DNA from: CAYOEZ01 sp964402955
Lineage (GTDB): Bacteria > Chloroflexota > DTOL01 > DAOUCN01
DNA length: 5,128 nucleotides
Reading direction: 5' to 3'
Assembly: GCA_964402955.1 (NCBI GenBank)
Contig: CAYOEZ010000284.1
Span: 1-5,128, forward strand
Within the stretch, counting starts at the first letter, position 1. Each line of letters begins with the position of its first letter. Below, one piece after another: positions 1 to 5,060 of the stretch. A program made the translations under genes and the position numbers. The notes beneath the pieces were generated by a model that did no database searches, was not told the origin of the DNA, and saw only the letters and a program-made list of their open reading frames with translations.

Positions 1-13
1 GCCTTCCCAATCT

Positions 14-92
14 GTGTAGTAAGGCGCTCCCTTGCGCCGTCCAGGCGGCAAGACAGCCCCCATTCTGGCGCGGAATAGACCGCGCCCTACAC
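14..92. repeat. Nested array of three short G/C-rich palindromes
   Basis: Three small hairpins follow one another about 22 bases apart. The first pairs GGCGC 23-27 with GCGCC 34-38 (loop 6). The second pairs GGCGG 44-48 with CAGCC 54-58 (one mismatch, loop 5). The third pairs GGCGCGG 67-73 with CCGCGCC 80-86 (perfect 7 bp, loop 6). GTGTAG 14-19 and CTACAC 87-92 form an outer inverted repeat that would enclose all three. The pairing is seen directly. It resembles dispersed intergenic palindromes I recall from Chloroflexota and cyanobacteria, but copy number elsewhere in this genome is unknown. There is no ORF with coding character here and no obvious U-tract, so a simple terminator is less likely than a fold-back repeat. 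The rest of 1-142 holds nothing else I can identify. Confidence 0.5.
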
Positions 93-131
93 GATCAAAA
101 GGATGACGCTCACCCGTGAGTACCTGCAGTG

Positions 132-167
132 GAAATACAAAGGGGGCAGGTCTTAATGACCTGCCCC
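132..167 (-). terminator. Intrinsic terminator at the end of the rny-ymdB-spoVS-PHP cluster
   Basis: A perfect 10-bp stem, GGGGCAGGTC 143-152 with GACCTGCCCC 158-167, closes a 5-base loop. Read on the minus strand it is followed by CTTTGTATTT, an imperfect but U-rich tail. It begins 16 bases after the PHP gene stop codon. On the plus strand the stem is followed by G/C-rich sequence, so it works only in the minus direction. The U-tract is interrupted, so efficiency may be moderate. Confidence 0.8.
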
Positions 168-183
168 GGTGTTCAATTGCTGC

Positions 184-1026
184 TTACTGTTTGGGTGGTG
201 CGTGGCGCTTTTCCCATGCCGCGCGCAGGCTGGCGAGCACGCCGTACGGCACGGGGGGTTGGCCGAGAACAGAGTTGGCGGCGATGCCTTCGCCGTGGAA
301 ATCGCTGCCGCCGCTGGTCGCCAGGCCGTATTTCCGGGCAATTGTCTCCAGTAAGCCGACCTGTTGCGTCGTGTAGCCGGTGTAGTAGCACTCGATGCCG
401 CCCAGGCCTGCTGCCGCCAATTCCGGAATCATGGGCACAGAGCCGATCCCTTCCAGGGGGTGCGCGAGCACAGGCATGCCTCCCACACGCAGCAGAAGCT
501 TCACGGCTTCGACCGGCGTGAGCTTGTAGCGTTCGACATAGGCCGGGCCATTGCGGGAGATATAGCGATCGAAAGCTGTTTTGATATCGGGAACGTAGCC
601 CGCCTCGACTAGCGCTTTGGCCACGTGGGGCCGGCCAACGGCGCCGACGCCGGCGAACGATTGCACGCGCTGCCATTGCAGGGGCATACCCAGAACCTGT
701 AGCTTCTCGACCATCCTGCGGGCGCGTCCCAGCCGTGCTTCGCGCAACATACTCAACAGCGCCTGGAATTGGGCGTCATGATAGTCCATGAAATAGCCCA
801 GGACATGAATCTCACTCTCGGCAACATCGGTCGACATCTCGATACCGGTGATCACCTCGACGCCAAGCTCGCGGCCGGCCGCCAATGCGTCATCGAGGCT
901 ATCGGTGCTGTCATGATCGCTGATGGCCAGGGCTGCCAGCCCCTTGCTGCGCGCCAACTCCACCAGTGCGCGCGCTGAGAGTGATCCATCCGACGCTGTC
1001 GTATGGGTGTGCAGGTCAACGTACAA
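184..1026 (-). CDS. PHP-domain phosphoesterase of the TrpH/YciV (RNase AM-like) family
   Basis: This 280-residue cytoplasmic protein has the polymerase-and-histidinol-phosphatase (PHP) metal-binding fold. The expected metal ligands are visible in order: H6-x-H8, D13, D37-H38-D39, E63 after a GIE motif, H74, H134 in GRPH, H189 in LAHP, and D242-x-H244 in GGSDFH. Length and the GRPH/AHP/GSDFH set match the TrpH/YciV subgroup. Characterised members dephosphorylate 3',5'-nucleoside bisphosphates or act as 5'-to-3' exoribonucleases (E. coli YciV, RNase AM). Which activity this one has cannot be told from sequence. The start is TTG, chosen because the conserved YVDLHTHT begins directly after it, GAGGGG (1033-1038) stands 6 bases upstream, and it lies 3 bases after the spoVS stop. 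It is the last gene of the cluster, followed by a terminator. Its neighbours favour an RNA or nucleotide turnover role (inference). Confidence 0.93.
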   Translation of the reverse strand: MYVDLHTHTTASDGSLSARALVELARSKGLAALAISDHDSTDSLDDALAAGRELGVEVITGIEMSTDVAESEIHVLGYFMDYHDAQFQALLSMLREARLGRARRMVEKLQVLGMPLQWQRVQSFAGVGAVGRPHVAKALVEAGYVPDIKTAFDRYISRNGPAYVERYKLTPVEAVKLLLRVGGMPVLAHPLEGIGSVPMIPELAAAGLGGIECYYTGYTTQQVGLLETIARKYGLATSGGSDFHGEGIAANSVLGQPPVPYGVLASLRAAWEKRHAPPKQ

Positions 1027-1029
1027 GTT

Positions 1030-1344
1030 TTACCCCTCGTGTGGCACTTTGCTGCGGAACACCGGTGCAAAGGGGGCGTTGGGGTCGCGCGGCTCAACGA
1101 TGAGTTTGATGGCCGTGCGTTCCTCCCCTTCAATTTGCACGTCCACGAACATGGGGATACAGATAACATCAATGCTATCCTGTCCCAGATAGCCCCTGGC
1201 GACAGCAACGGCTTTGATGGCCTGATTGACCGCGTCTGCACCGATAGCTTGCACTTCAGCTCGTCTGTTCTCGCGAACCGAGCCGGCTATTGCCCCTGCA
1301 ACGGCGGTCGGGCGGGAATGGGCTGACACCTTGAGGATTGCCAT
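1030..1344 (-). CDS. spoVS: Stage V sporulation protein S (SpoVS), Alba-superfamily regulator
   Basis: The 104-residue product aligns from end to end with SpoVS as I know it from B. subtilis (86 residues). Hallmarks include LKVSA near the N-terminus, VAGAIAG, AIGADAVNQAIKAVAVARG in the middle, and ICIPMFVDVQIEGEERTAIK followed by LIVEP. SpoVS has an Alba-like fold, and in Bacillus it affects spore coat and cortex formation and cell separation. It also occurs in many non-sporulating bacteria, where its job is unclear. About 18 residues after the usual end (DPNAPFAPVFRSKVPHEG) are extra. The ATG start follows a perfect AAGGAGG (1354-1360) at 9 bases, the best ribosome binding site in the window, so this protein may be made at higher level than its neighbours. 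It sits between ymdB (92-base gap) and the PHP gene (3-base gap). Confidence 0.95.
   Translation of the reverse strand: MAILKVSAHSRPTAVAGAIAGSVRENRRAEVQAIGADAVNQAIKAVAVARGYLGQDSIDVICIPMFVDVQIEGEERTAIKLIVEPRDPNAPFAPVFRSKVPHEG
1033..1038 (-). promoter_or_regulatory. Ribosome binding site supporting the TTG start of the PHP gene
   Basis: GAGGGG on the minus strand, inside the last codons of spoVS, lies 6 bases upstream of the TTG at 1024-1026. No ATG or GTG near the conserved N-terminus fits better. The overlap with spoVS suggests translational coupling. Confidence 0.7.
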
Positions 1345-1353
1345 TTGATGTTG

Positions 1354-1360
1354 CCTCCTT
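1354..1360 (-). promoter_or_regulatory. Strong ribosome binding site of spoVS
   Basis: AAGGAGG on the minus strand is a full match to the anti-Shine-Dalgarno consensus, 9 bases before the spoVS ATG. It is clearly stronger than the site before ymdB, which suggests that spoVS is translated independently of upstream ribosomes. Confidence 0.85.
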
Positions 1361-1378
1361 GTCGCTGCGCCAAGCGGT

Positions 1379-1398
1379 GCGAGAGTGTATCTCTCCGC
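1379..1398 (-). other. Small hairpin in the ymdB-spoVS gap
   Basis: The only sizeable gap inside the cluster (1345-1436, 92 bases) carries GAGAG 1381-1385 paired with CTCTC 1391-1395, extended by two base pairs across a bulged base. No U-run follows, so it is not an intrinsic terminator. It could be an mRNA processing or stability element between ymdB and spoVS, or chance. I saw no convincing promoter in this gap; a TTGGGA and a TACACT are present but 19 bases apart. Confidence 0.3.
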
Positions 1399-1436
1399 GC
1401 CGGCTGGCTCCCAAGACGATGTGCAATGGCTAGTCC

Positions 1437-2219
1437 CTAATCTTCTACTAAGCGATCGATCCGTCTGATGCTATGTGCTCGCCCGGTGTCATCAATCTCT
1501 ATTAGGACTGAGTTAAAGGCAACAGGCCCATCGCCCACTTCGAAGCGGGCGGGCATCTGTGTCAGGAAGTGGCCCACGATCGGCTCGATACGGTCACCGA
1601 GAATGGAATTGTACGGCCCCACCATGCCGACATCTGTCACGTAGGCAGTGCCGTGACGCAAAAGACGAGCGTCAGCCGTGGGCACATGAGTGTGTGTTCC
1701 AACGACCGCGCTGGCGCGGCCGTCTAGAAACCAGCCCATGGCTAGCTTTTCGCTCGTCGTCTCCGCATGGAAGTCAACAACAACAACGGTGGGAAGGGTT
1801 GCAAAATCGCGAAAGAGGCGGTCAATGCGCTGGAAGGGCGAGTCCAGATCCATCAGGTTGACGCGCCCGCAGATATTGACCACCAACACCTGCCTGCCGC
1901 CGGCGACATGGACAACCGTGTGCCCCCGTCCGGGTACGCCTGCGGGATAGTTCAGCGGGCGCAGCACCGGCACATCACGATCCAGATACGCGATGATCTC
2001 CTTCTGGTGGAAGATGTGGTTGCCGGATGTGATGACATCCACACCGTAGCCCATCAGTTCTTCGGCGGTTTCAGGCGTCAGCCCACGCCCGCCGGCGCTG
2101 TTTTCCCCGTTGGCTACGACCAGGTCGATCTGTTCCTGGCGGCGCAACTCCGGCAAGACCGAGCCAACAGCGCGCCGGCCAGGACGTCCAACAACATCAC
2201 CGATCATCAGGATGCGCAT
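1437..2219 (-). CDS. ymdB: YmdB-family (TIGR00282) metallophosphodiesterase
   Basis: This 260-residue protein has a complete calcineurin-like dimetal site at the family positions: D8 in IGDVVGR, E39-N40 in NGEN, N67-H68 in SGNH, H151 in DFHAE, and H176 and H178 in GTHTHVPTADARLL, with DVGM at 196-199. The B. subtilis and Deinococcus members hydrolyse 2',3'- or 3',5'-cyclic nucleotides; in Bacillus the protein affects biofilm and late adaptive gene expression and is encoded next to RNase Y. The product is cytoplasmic, without a signal peptide. ATG 2217-2219 was chosen because the conserved RILMIGDVVG begins right there. It lies 12 bases after the rny stop and has only a weak purine run (GATGGG), so translation is probably coupled to rny. 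One oddity is FHQ after SGNHI, where family members often have WDK or a similar aromatic-acidic stretch. Confidence 0.95.
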   Translation of the reverse strand: MRILMIGDVVGRPGRRAVGSVLPELRRQEQIDLVVANGENSAGGRGLTPETAEELMGYGVDVITSGNHIFHQKEIIAYLDRDVPVLRPLNYPAGVPGRGHTVVHVAGGRQVLVVNICGRVNLMDLDSPFQRIDRLFRDFATLPTVVVVDFHAETTSEKLAMGWFLDGRASAVVGTHTHVPTADARLLRHGTAYVTDVGMVGPYNSILGDRIEPIVGHFLTQMPARFEVGDGPVAFNSVLIEIDDTGRAHSIRRIDRLVED

Positions 2220-2231
2220 GTTCGCGGCCCA

Positions 2232-3785
2232 TCACTTTGCATAGTCAACGGCCCGCATTTCTCGCACAACCGTCACTCGGATTTGGCCCGGGTATTCCAG
2301 ATTTTCTTCGACTTTCTTGGCGATGTCACGCGCCAGGCGGATCGCCGCCAGGTCGTCGATTTCTTCCGGCTTCACCAGGATGCGAATCTCGCGCCCGGCC
2401 TGGATGGCAAAGGACTTCTCGACGCCGGCGAAGGAATTGGCGATGTTTTCCAGCGCTTCCAAACGCTTGACGTAGGACTCGAGCGTCTCACGGCGTGCGC
2501 CGGGGCGTGCGCCAGAGATGGCGTCGGCTGCCTGGACTATGATCGCTTCCAAAGACTGCGGAGCATCCGCCTCGTTGTGATGTGAGGCGATAGCGAGCAC
2601 GACTTTGGGCGATTCACCATAGCGCTTGGCTAGGTCGGCGCCGATTGTGGCATGTGGCCCTTCGACCTCATGGTCAGCAGCCTTGCCGACGTCATGCAGC
2701 AAACCGGCGCGCTTGACAAGCTTAACATCTGCGCCCATCTCGGCGGCGATCATGGCGCCCAGGTTCGCTGTTTCGATGCTATTGGCGAGCACATTCTGCC
2801 CGTAGCTCGTGCGGTAGCGCAACCGGCCCAGCAGCCTGACCAACTCCGGGTGCATGCCGTGGATGCCAAGCTTGTAGCAGGCCTGTTCGCCCTCTTCTTT
2901 GATCGTTTCTTCGACTTCGAGCCTGGCTTTGGCGACGACTTCCTCGATGCGCCCGGGTTGGATACGGCCATCGAAGATCAGCTTGGTCAATGCCACGCGG
3001 GCGATTTCACGCCGCACCGTGTCGAAGCAAGACAGGATGACCGCCTCAGGCGTGTCGTCGACGATAAGATCAACGCCGGTGGCCTGTTCGAGCGCACGAA
3101 TATTGCGCCCTTCACGGCCAATGATACGGCCTTTCATTTCATCGTTGGGCAGGGGAACAACGGAAACGGTCGTCTCAGCAACCTGCTCGCTGGCATAGCG
3201 CTGGATGGCCATCGCCATGATGTCGCGCGCGCGCCGCTCGCCTTCTTCACGCGCCTCAAGCTCGATCTGGCGGATGCGACGAGACGCATCCTCACGTACT
3301 TCATCTTCAATCGACTTGAGGAGCAACTCGCGCGCTTCAGGGATGCTCAACTGGCCAATTCGCTCCAGTTCCTTGATCTGCTCTTTCTTGGCGTTGTCTA
3401 GCTCTGCCCTGATTGCCTCCTGCTCTTTTTCCCTGGTCTGGATGGTGCGTTCACGACGTTCGAGTGTTTCGATCTTGCGGTCGAGGTTCTCTTCTTTTTG
3501 CTGTAAGCGACGTTCCTGTCGTTGAACCTCTGCTCGTCGTTCACGGTGCTCCGCTTCTATCTGCGCTCTGACCTTGAGTGATTCGTCTTTTGCCTCAAGG
3601 AGTTGCTCCTTGTTCTTGTTCTGCGCTTCTTCCAGCATCCGTGTTGCATCTTCGTGGACGGCTTTGATCTCTGCCGCAGCCTTTTTTATCTGCGCGCTGG
3701 TTCCGGCGCCATAGGCGACGGCCGCTGCCACGATAATGGCAATGAGCGCCACGATAATGGCCATGATGGGTAGGACAGTTTCCAT
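2232..3785 (-). CDS. rny: Ribonuclease Y
   Basis: This 517-residue endoribonuclease starts mRNA decay from the inner face of the membrane. Domains in order: an N-terminal membrane helix (about 6-27, rich in I/V/A), a long charged coiled coil (about 35-190) full of E/K/R/Q heptads, a KH RNA-binding domain (about 205-275) with GRIIGREGRNIRALE at 219-233, and an HD phosphohydrolase domain (about 330-430). Catalytic residues include H364-D365 in GLLHDVGKA, H402-H403 in SHHNEAD and D421 in AADAISG. The C-terminus (YPGQIRVTVVREMRAVDYAK) is the invariant family ending, and length is normal (about 510-520). The ATG follows AAAGGG at 7 bases. It is the first gene of the cluster, with its own near-consensus promoter 50-80 bases upstream. 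Nothing suggests damage; all catalytic residues are present. Confidence 0.98.
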   Translation of the reverse strand: METVLPIMAIIVALIAIIVAAAVAYGAGTSAQIKKAAAEIKAVHEDATRMLEEAQNKNKEQLLEAKDESLKVRAQIEAEHRERRAEVQRQERRLQQKEENLDRKIETLERRERTIQTREKEQEAIRAELDNAKKEQIKELERIGQLSIPEARELLLKSIEDEVREDASRRIRQIELEAREEGERRARDIMAMAIQRYASEQVAETTVSVVPLPNDEMKGRIIGREGRNIRALEQATGVDLIVDDTPEAVILSCFDTVRREIARVALTKLIFDGRIQPGRIEEVVAKARLEVEETIKEEGEQACYKLGIHGMHPELVRLLGRLRYRTSYGQNVLANSIETANLGAMIAAEMGADVKLVKRAGLLHDVGKAADHEVEGPHATIGADLAKRYGESPKVVLAIASHHNEADAPQSLEAIIVQAADAISGARPGARRETLESYVKRLEALENIANSFAGVEKSFAIQAGREIRILVKPEEIDDLAAIRLARDIAKKVEENLEYPGQIRVTVVREMRAVDYAK

Positions 3786-3814
3786 TTTTTAACCCTTTCG
3801 CTATGATAGAGCAG

Positions 3815-3833
3815 GGCATGTCGTAGATATGCC
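3815..3833 (-). other. Hairpin at or near the 5' end of the rny mRNA
   Basis: GGCAT 3815-3819 pairs with ATGCC 3829-3833 around a 9-base loop. With the predicted start of transcription near 3830-3832, this stem would form at the extreme 5' end of the rny transcript. A 5'-terminal stem can shield an mRNA from decay, or act in autoregulation of an RNase gene. The stem is short and the role is inference. Confidence 0.3.
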
Positions 3834-3837
3834 ATTC

Positions 3838-3866
3838 ACTATAGCGGGTTTATAAGGCGATGTCAA
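3838..3866 (-). promoter_or_regulatory. Vegetative (sigma-70/sigma-A type) promoter of rny
   Basis: On the minus strand a perfect -35 TTGACA (3861-3866) is separated by exactly 17 bases from TATAGT (3838-3843), which differs from the -10 consensus at one base. Transcription should start near 3830-3832, giving a leader of about 45 bases before the rny ATG. It should drive rny, ymdB, spoVS and the PHP gene as one unit ending at the terminator at 132-167. A second TTGACA lies 14 bases further upstream (3875-3880) without a correctly spaced -10. Confidence 0.85.
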
Positions 3867-3919
3867 GTATTTCTTGTCAATCGACTCGAATGACAGTGTG
3901 GATTGGGACTCGAACTGCA

Positions 3920-3931
3920 TGCATCGATGCA
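3920..3931. other. 12-bp perfect palindrome between recX and rny
   Basis: TGCATCGATGCA is a perfect 12-base inverted repeat with no loop, about 55 bases upstream of the rny -35 box and 34 bases after the recX stop. It has no U-tract, so it is not a terminator. Such palindromes can be operators. Nearby, GACTCGAA occurs twice (3883-3890 and 3907-3914). Binding by any regulator is untested. Confidence 0.3.
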
Positions 3932-3964
3932 CATGGATCGCAAACGGGCATAACAGCAACTGTG

Positions 3965-4609
3965 TTAGCTATCGTCTGAATTCTCGCTGTCCCGTTCGCG
4001 CCACATGCGGTCAACCGTTGTACGCGCTGTGTCGTAGGCGAAGCCTCGCCGCTGCAGAAACGAAAGCAACTTGCGCCGGAAGGCGTCACGGTCAGCGCTC
4101 GTGAGTGAGCGCACCTTCTTCTGAGCGGCGCGATAGGCAGCCTCGCTATCGTCGCCGCAGATGCTTGCAGCGATGGTACTATCGTCTATACCCTTGCTGC
4201 GCAGCTCGGACCGTAGCGCCCGAACGCTGCGCGGGCTGAATGTTTCCCGATTCTCCACCCAAAAGTGTGCGAACGCCTGGTCATCGATCAACTTGCCGTC
4301 GCGCAGGCGAGCAAGCACTCGCTCGCTTGTGTTGGGGGGAACCTTGCGCCGGTAAAGATAGCGGCGTACTTCGTCTTCGCTGCGTGGCCGGTAGGAGAGA
4401 AAGTTCAGCGTGGCGTCGTACGTCTTTTGCCATGTGTCCTCGGCAACCAGGTCGGCAATGCGCTGGTCCGAGAGGGCCATTCCTCGTTTGAGATTGGCCT
4501 CCGTTGCCACCTCCATACTCAAGGCAAAGGCATATGTCCCGTCCAGGAAGACATTAACCCGCCGGGGATTGCGTGCTTGGACCTCAATGACGCTAATCGT
4601 TCCTGCCAT
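3965..4609 (-). CDS. recX: Regulatory protein RecX (RecA modulator)
   Basis: RecX binds RecA filaments and limits strand exchange and coprotease activity. From the chosen ATG the product has 214 residues. It starts with the small N-terminal beta domain (about residues 4-45) found in Chloroflexi and Deinococcus RecX: ISVIEVQARNPRRVNVFLDG, then YAFALS. Three helical RecX repeats follow, recognised by ALNFLSYRPRSEDEVRRYL with a basic RRK, then DDQAFAHFWVENR with SPRSVRALRSELRSKGID, and finally FRRKLLSFLQRRGFAYDTA. The ATG at 4607-4609 begins exactly at the conserved MAGTIS but has no clear ribosome binding site. A GTG at 4661-4663, 18 codons upstream, has AGAGG 6 bases before it, so a 232-residue form with an unconserved extension is possible. 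No recA is in the window. No terminator follows, so transcripts may run on into rny. Confidence 0.92.
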   Translation of the reverse strand: MAGTISVIEVQARNPRRVNVFLDGTYAFALSMEVATEANLKRGMALSDQRIADLVAEDTWQKTYDATLNFLSYRPRSEDEVRRYLYRRKVPPNTSERVLARLRDGKLIDDQAFAHFWVENRETFSPRSVRALRSELRSKGIDDSTIAASICGDDSEAAYRAAQKKVRSLTSADRDAFRRKLLSFLQRRGFAYDTARTTVDRMWRERDSENSDDS

Positions 4610-4682
4610 AAATGCATGAGACCACGCGGGAGAACGCTCATGCGCGGTGGTGTGGCGGTGCACGAGCAGCCTCTGTTCGTGT

Positions 4683-4697
4683 AGCGGTGTGGCCGCT
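4683..4697 (-). other. Small hairpin between the terminator and recX
   Basis: AGCGG 4683-4687 pairs perfectly with CCGCT 4693-4697 around a 5-base loop, just upstream of the AGAGG that precedes the possible GTG start of recX. It could affect access of ribosomes to recX mRNA, or be chance. Confidence 0.3.
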
Positions 4698-4704
4698 GCA
4701 GACT

Positions 4705-4736
4705 AAACAAAAAGACAGCCGGAAAGCGGCTGTCTT
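4705..4736 (-). terminator. Strong intrinsic terminator upstream of recX
   Basis: A perfect 10-bp stem, AAGACAGCCG paired with CGGCTGTCTT (4712-4721 and 4727-4736), has a 5-base loop and runs on the minus strand into TTTTTGTTTAG. This is the best intrinsic terminator in the window. No protein gene lies upstream of it on the minus strand for nearly 400 bases. It must therefore end a non-coding transcript, or act as an attenuator ahead of recX, whose start is about 40-95 bases further on. On the plus strand it is followed by ATCTTTGC, a weak tail. Confidence 0.85.
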
Positions 4737-5025
4737 ATCTTTGCTGCACGTGTCCTGTCGAGCAGCCTCTGAGGACGTGAACCCTGTGGCTTGACGGAAA
4801 CGGGAAACACAACATCAGACCGTATCATACTTGGAACACGGTCAGATCCCCCATTCCCAGGCAGAAGACTCGGCACGTACGACTTGTGACAAGATGGTCC
4901 GTACCGGTCATGTCACGCAATATGAATCGAGCCGACAATTCAGCAAGCTCAGGTCGCAAGAAGGTGTTCGCTTCCGTGTTGCACACGCACAGAAAAAACA
5001 GACAGCAGTGAAGGTAAACTTCACC
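4705..5025 (-). ncRNA. Candidate structured non-coding RNA or recX leader, about 320 nt
   Basis: This stretch is bounded by a near-consensus promoter (5032-5060) and a strong terminator (4705-4736), and no ORF in it has a ribosome binding site or recognisable product. On the minus strand it folds into several hairpins. One pairs TTCTGTG with CACGGAA (about 4972-4994). One has a 6-bp outer stem GTGACA/TGTCAC (4886-4891 with 4911-4916). Another is a 10-position stem with one mismatch (4814-4823 with 4838-4847). An alternating pair involves CACGTCCT and GCTGC/GCAGC (about 4743-4778). I looked for marks of tmRNA (tRNA-like ends), RNase P RNA (GAGGAAAGTCC), SRP RNA and T-box or B12 leaders and found none; 6S RNA cannot be excluded by eye. 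It could be a new small RNA or an attenuated leader of recX. Confidence 0.4.
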
Positions 5026-5031
5026 ACTGTC
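4993..5031 (-). terminator. Hairpin with six-U tail overlapping the upstream promoter
   Basis: A 13-bp stem with two G-U pairs (5019-5031 with 5001-5013) and a 5-base loop is followed on the minus strand by TGTTTTTTC. For transcripts entering from the right it is a good terminator, perhaps for a gene beyond the window. Its left arm begins at the base next to the TATAAT of the promoter at 5032-5060. Transcripts starting at that promoter therefore lack about six bases of the arm and keep only a 7-8 bp stem. Confidence 0.6.
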
Positions 5032-5060
5032 ATTATAACATGCCATACGCTGCCCGTCAA
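5032..5060 (-). promoter_or_regulatory. Near-consensus promoter upstream of the recX leader or ncRNA
   Basis: On the minus strand TTGACG (5055-5060) is followed after exactly 17 bases by a perfect TATAAT (5032-5037). Transcription is expected to start near 5025. It points toward recX, 360-420 bases away, with the terminator at 4705-4736 in between. I found no better promoter closer to recX. Confidence 0.75.

Noticed and set aside
1..142. CRISPR-like repeat array
   Set aside because: The units are palindromes of differing sequence about 22 bases apart with no constant repeat or unique spacers, and no cas gene is present.
1345..1436. Internal promoter for spoVS
   Set aside because: TTGGGA and TACACT on the minus strand are 19 bases apart and both deviate from consensus, which is too weak to call.
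1767..2585. 272-codon plus-strand frame
   Set aside because: It lies antisense to ymdB and the end of rny and crosses their boundary. Both real genes have complete catalytic motifs, and this frame has none.
2652..3401. 249-codon plus-strand frame
   Set aside because: It is the mirror of the RNase Y coiled-coil, KH and HD coding region; open antisense frames are common in G/C-rich genes and the product has no recognisable domain.
3903..3922. tRNA-like T-arm (GTTCGAGTCC on the minus strand) between recX and rny
   Set aside because: The flanking bases do not form the 5-bp T stem (only the closing G-C pairs), and no anticodon, D or acceptor arm can be placed around it.
4770..4796. GGGTTCACGTCC on the minus strand, recalling the T-arm of a tRNA or tmRNA
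   Set aside because: The T stem fails after three pairs, no acceptor stem or CCA follows, and tmRNA 5' marks are absent at the expected distance.
4825..5046. 73-codon minus-strand reading frame in the region right of recX
   Set aside because: Its ATG lies in the promoter spacer next to the -10 box and upstream of the expected transcript start. No ribosome binding site precedes internal starts, and the product resembles nothing I know. The frame crosses the U6 hairpin.
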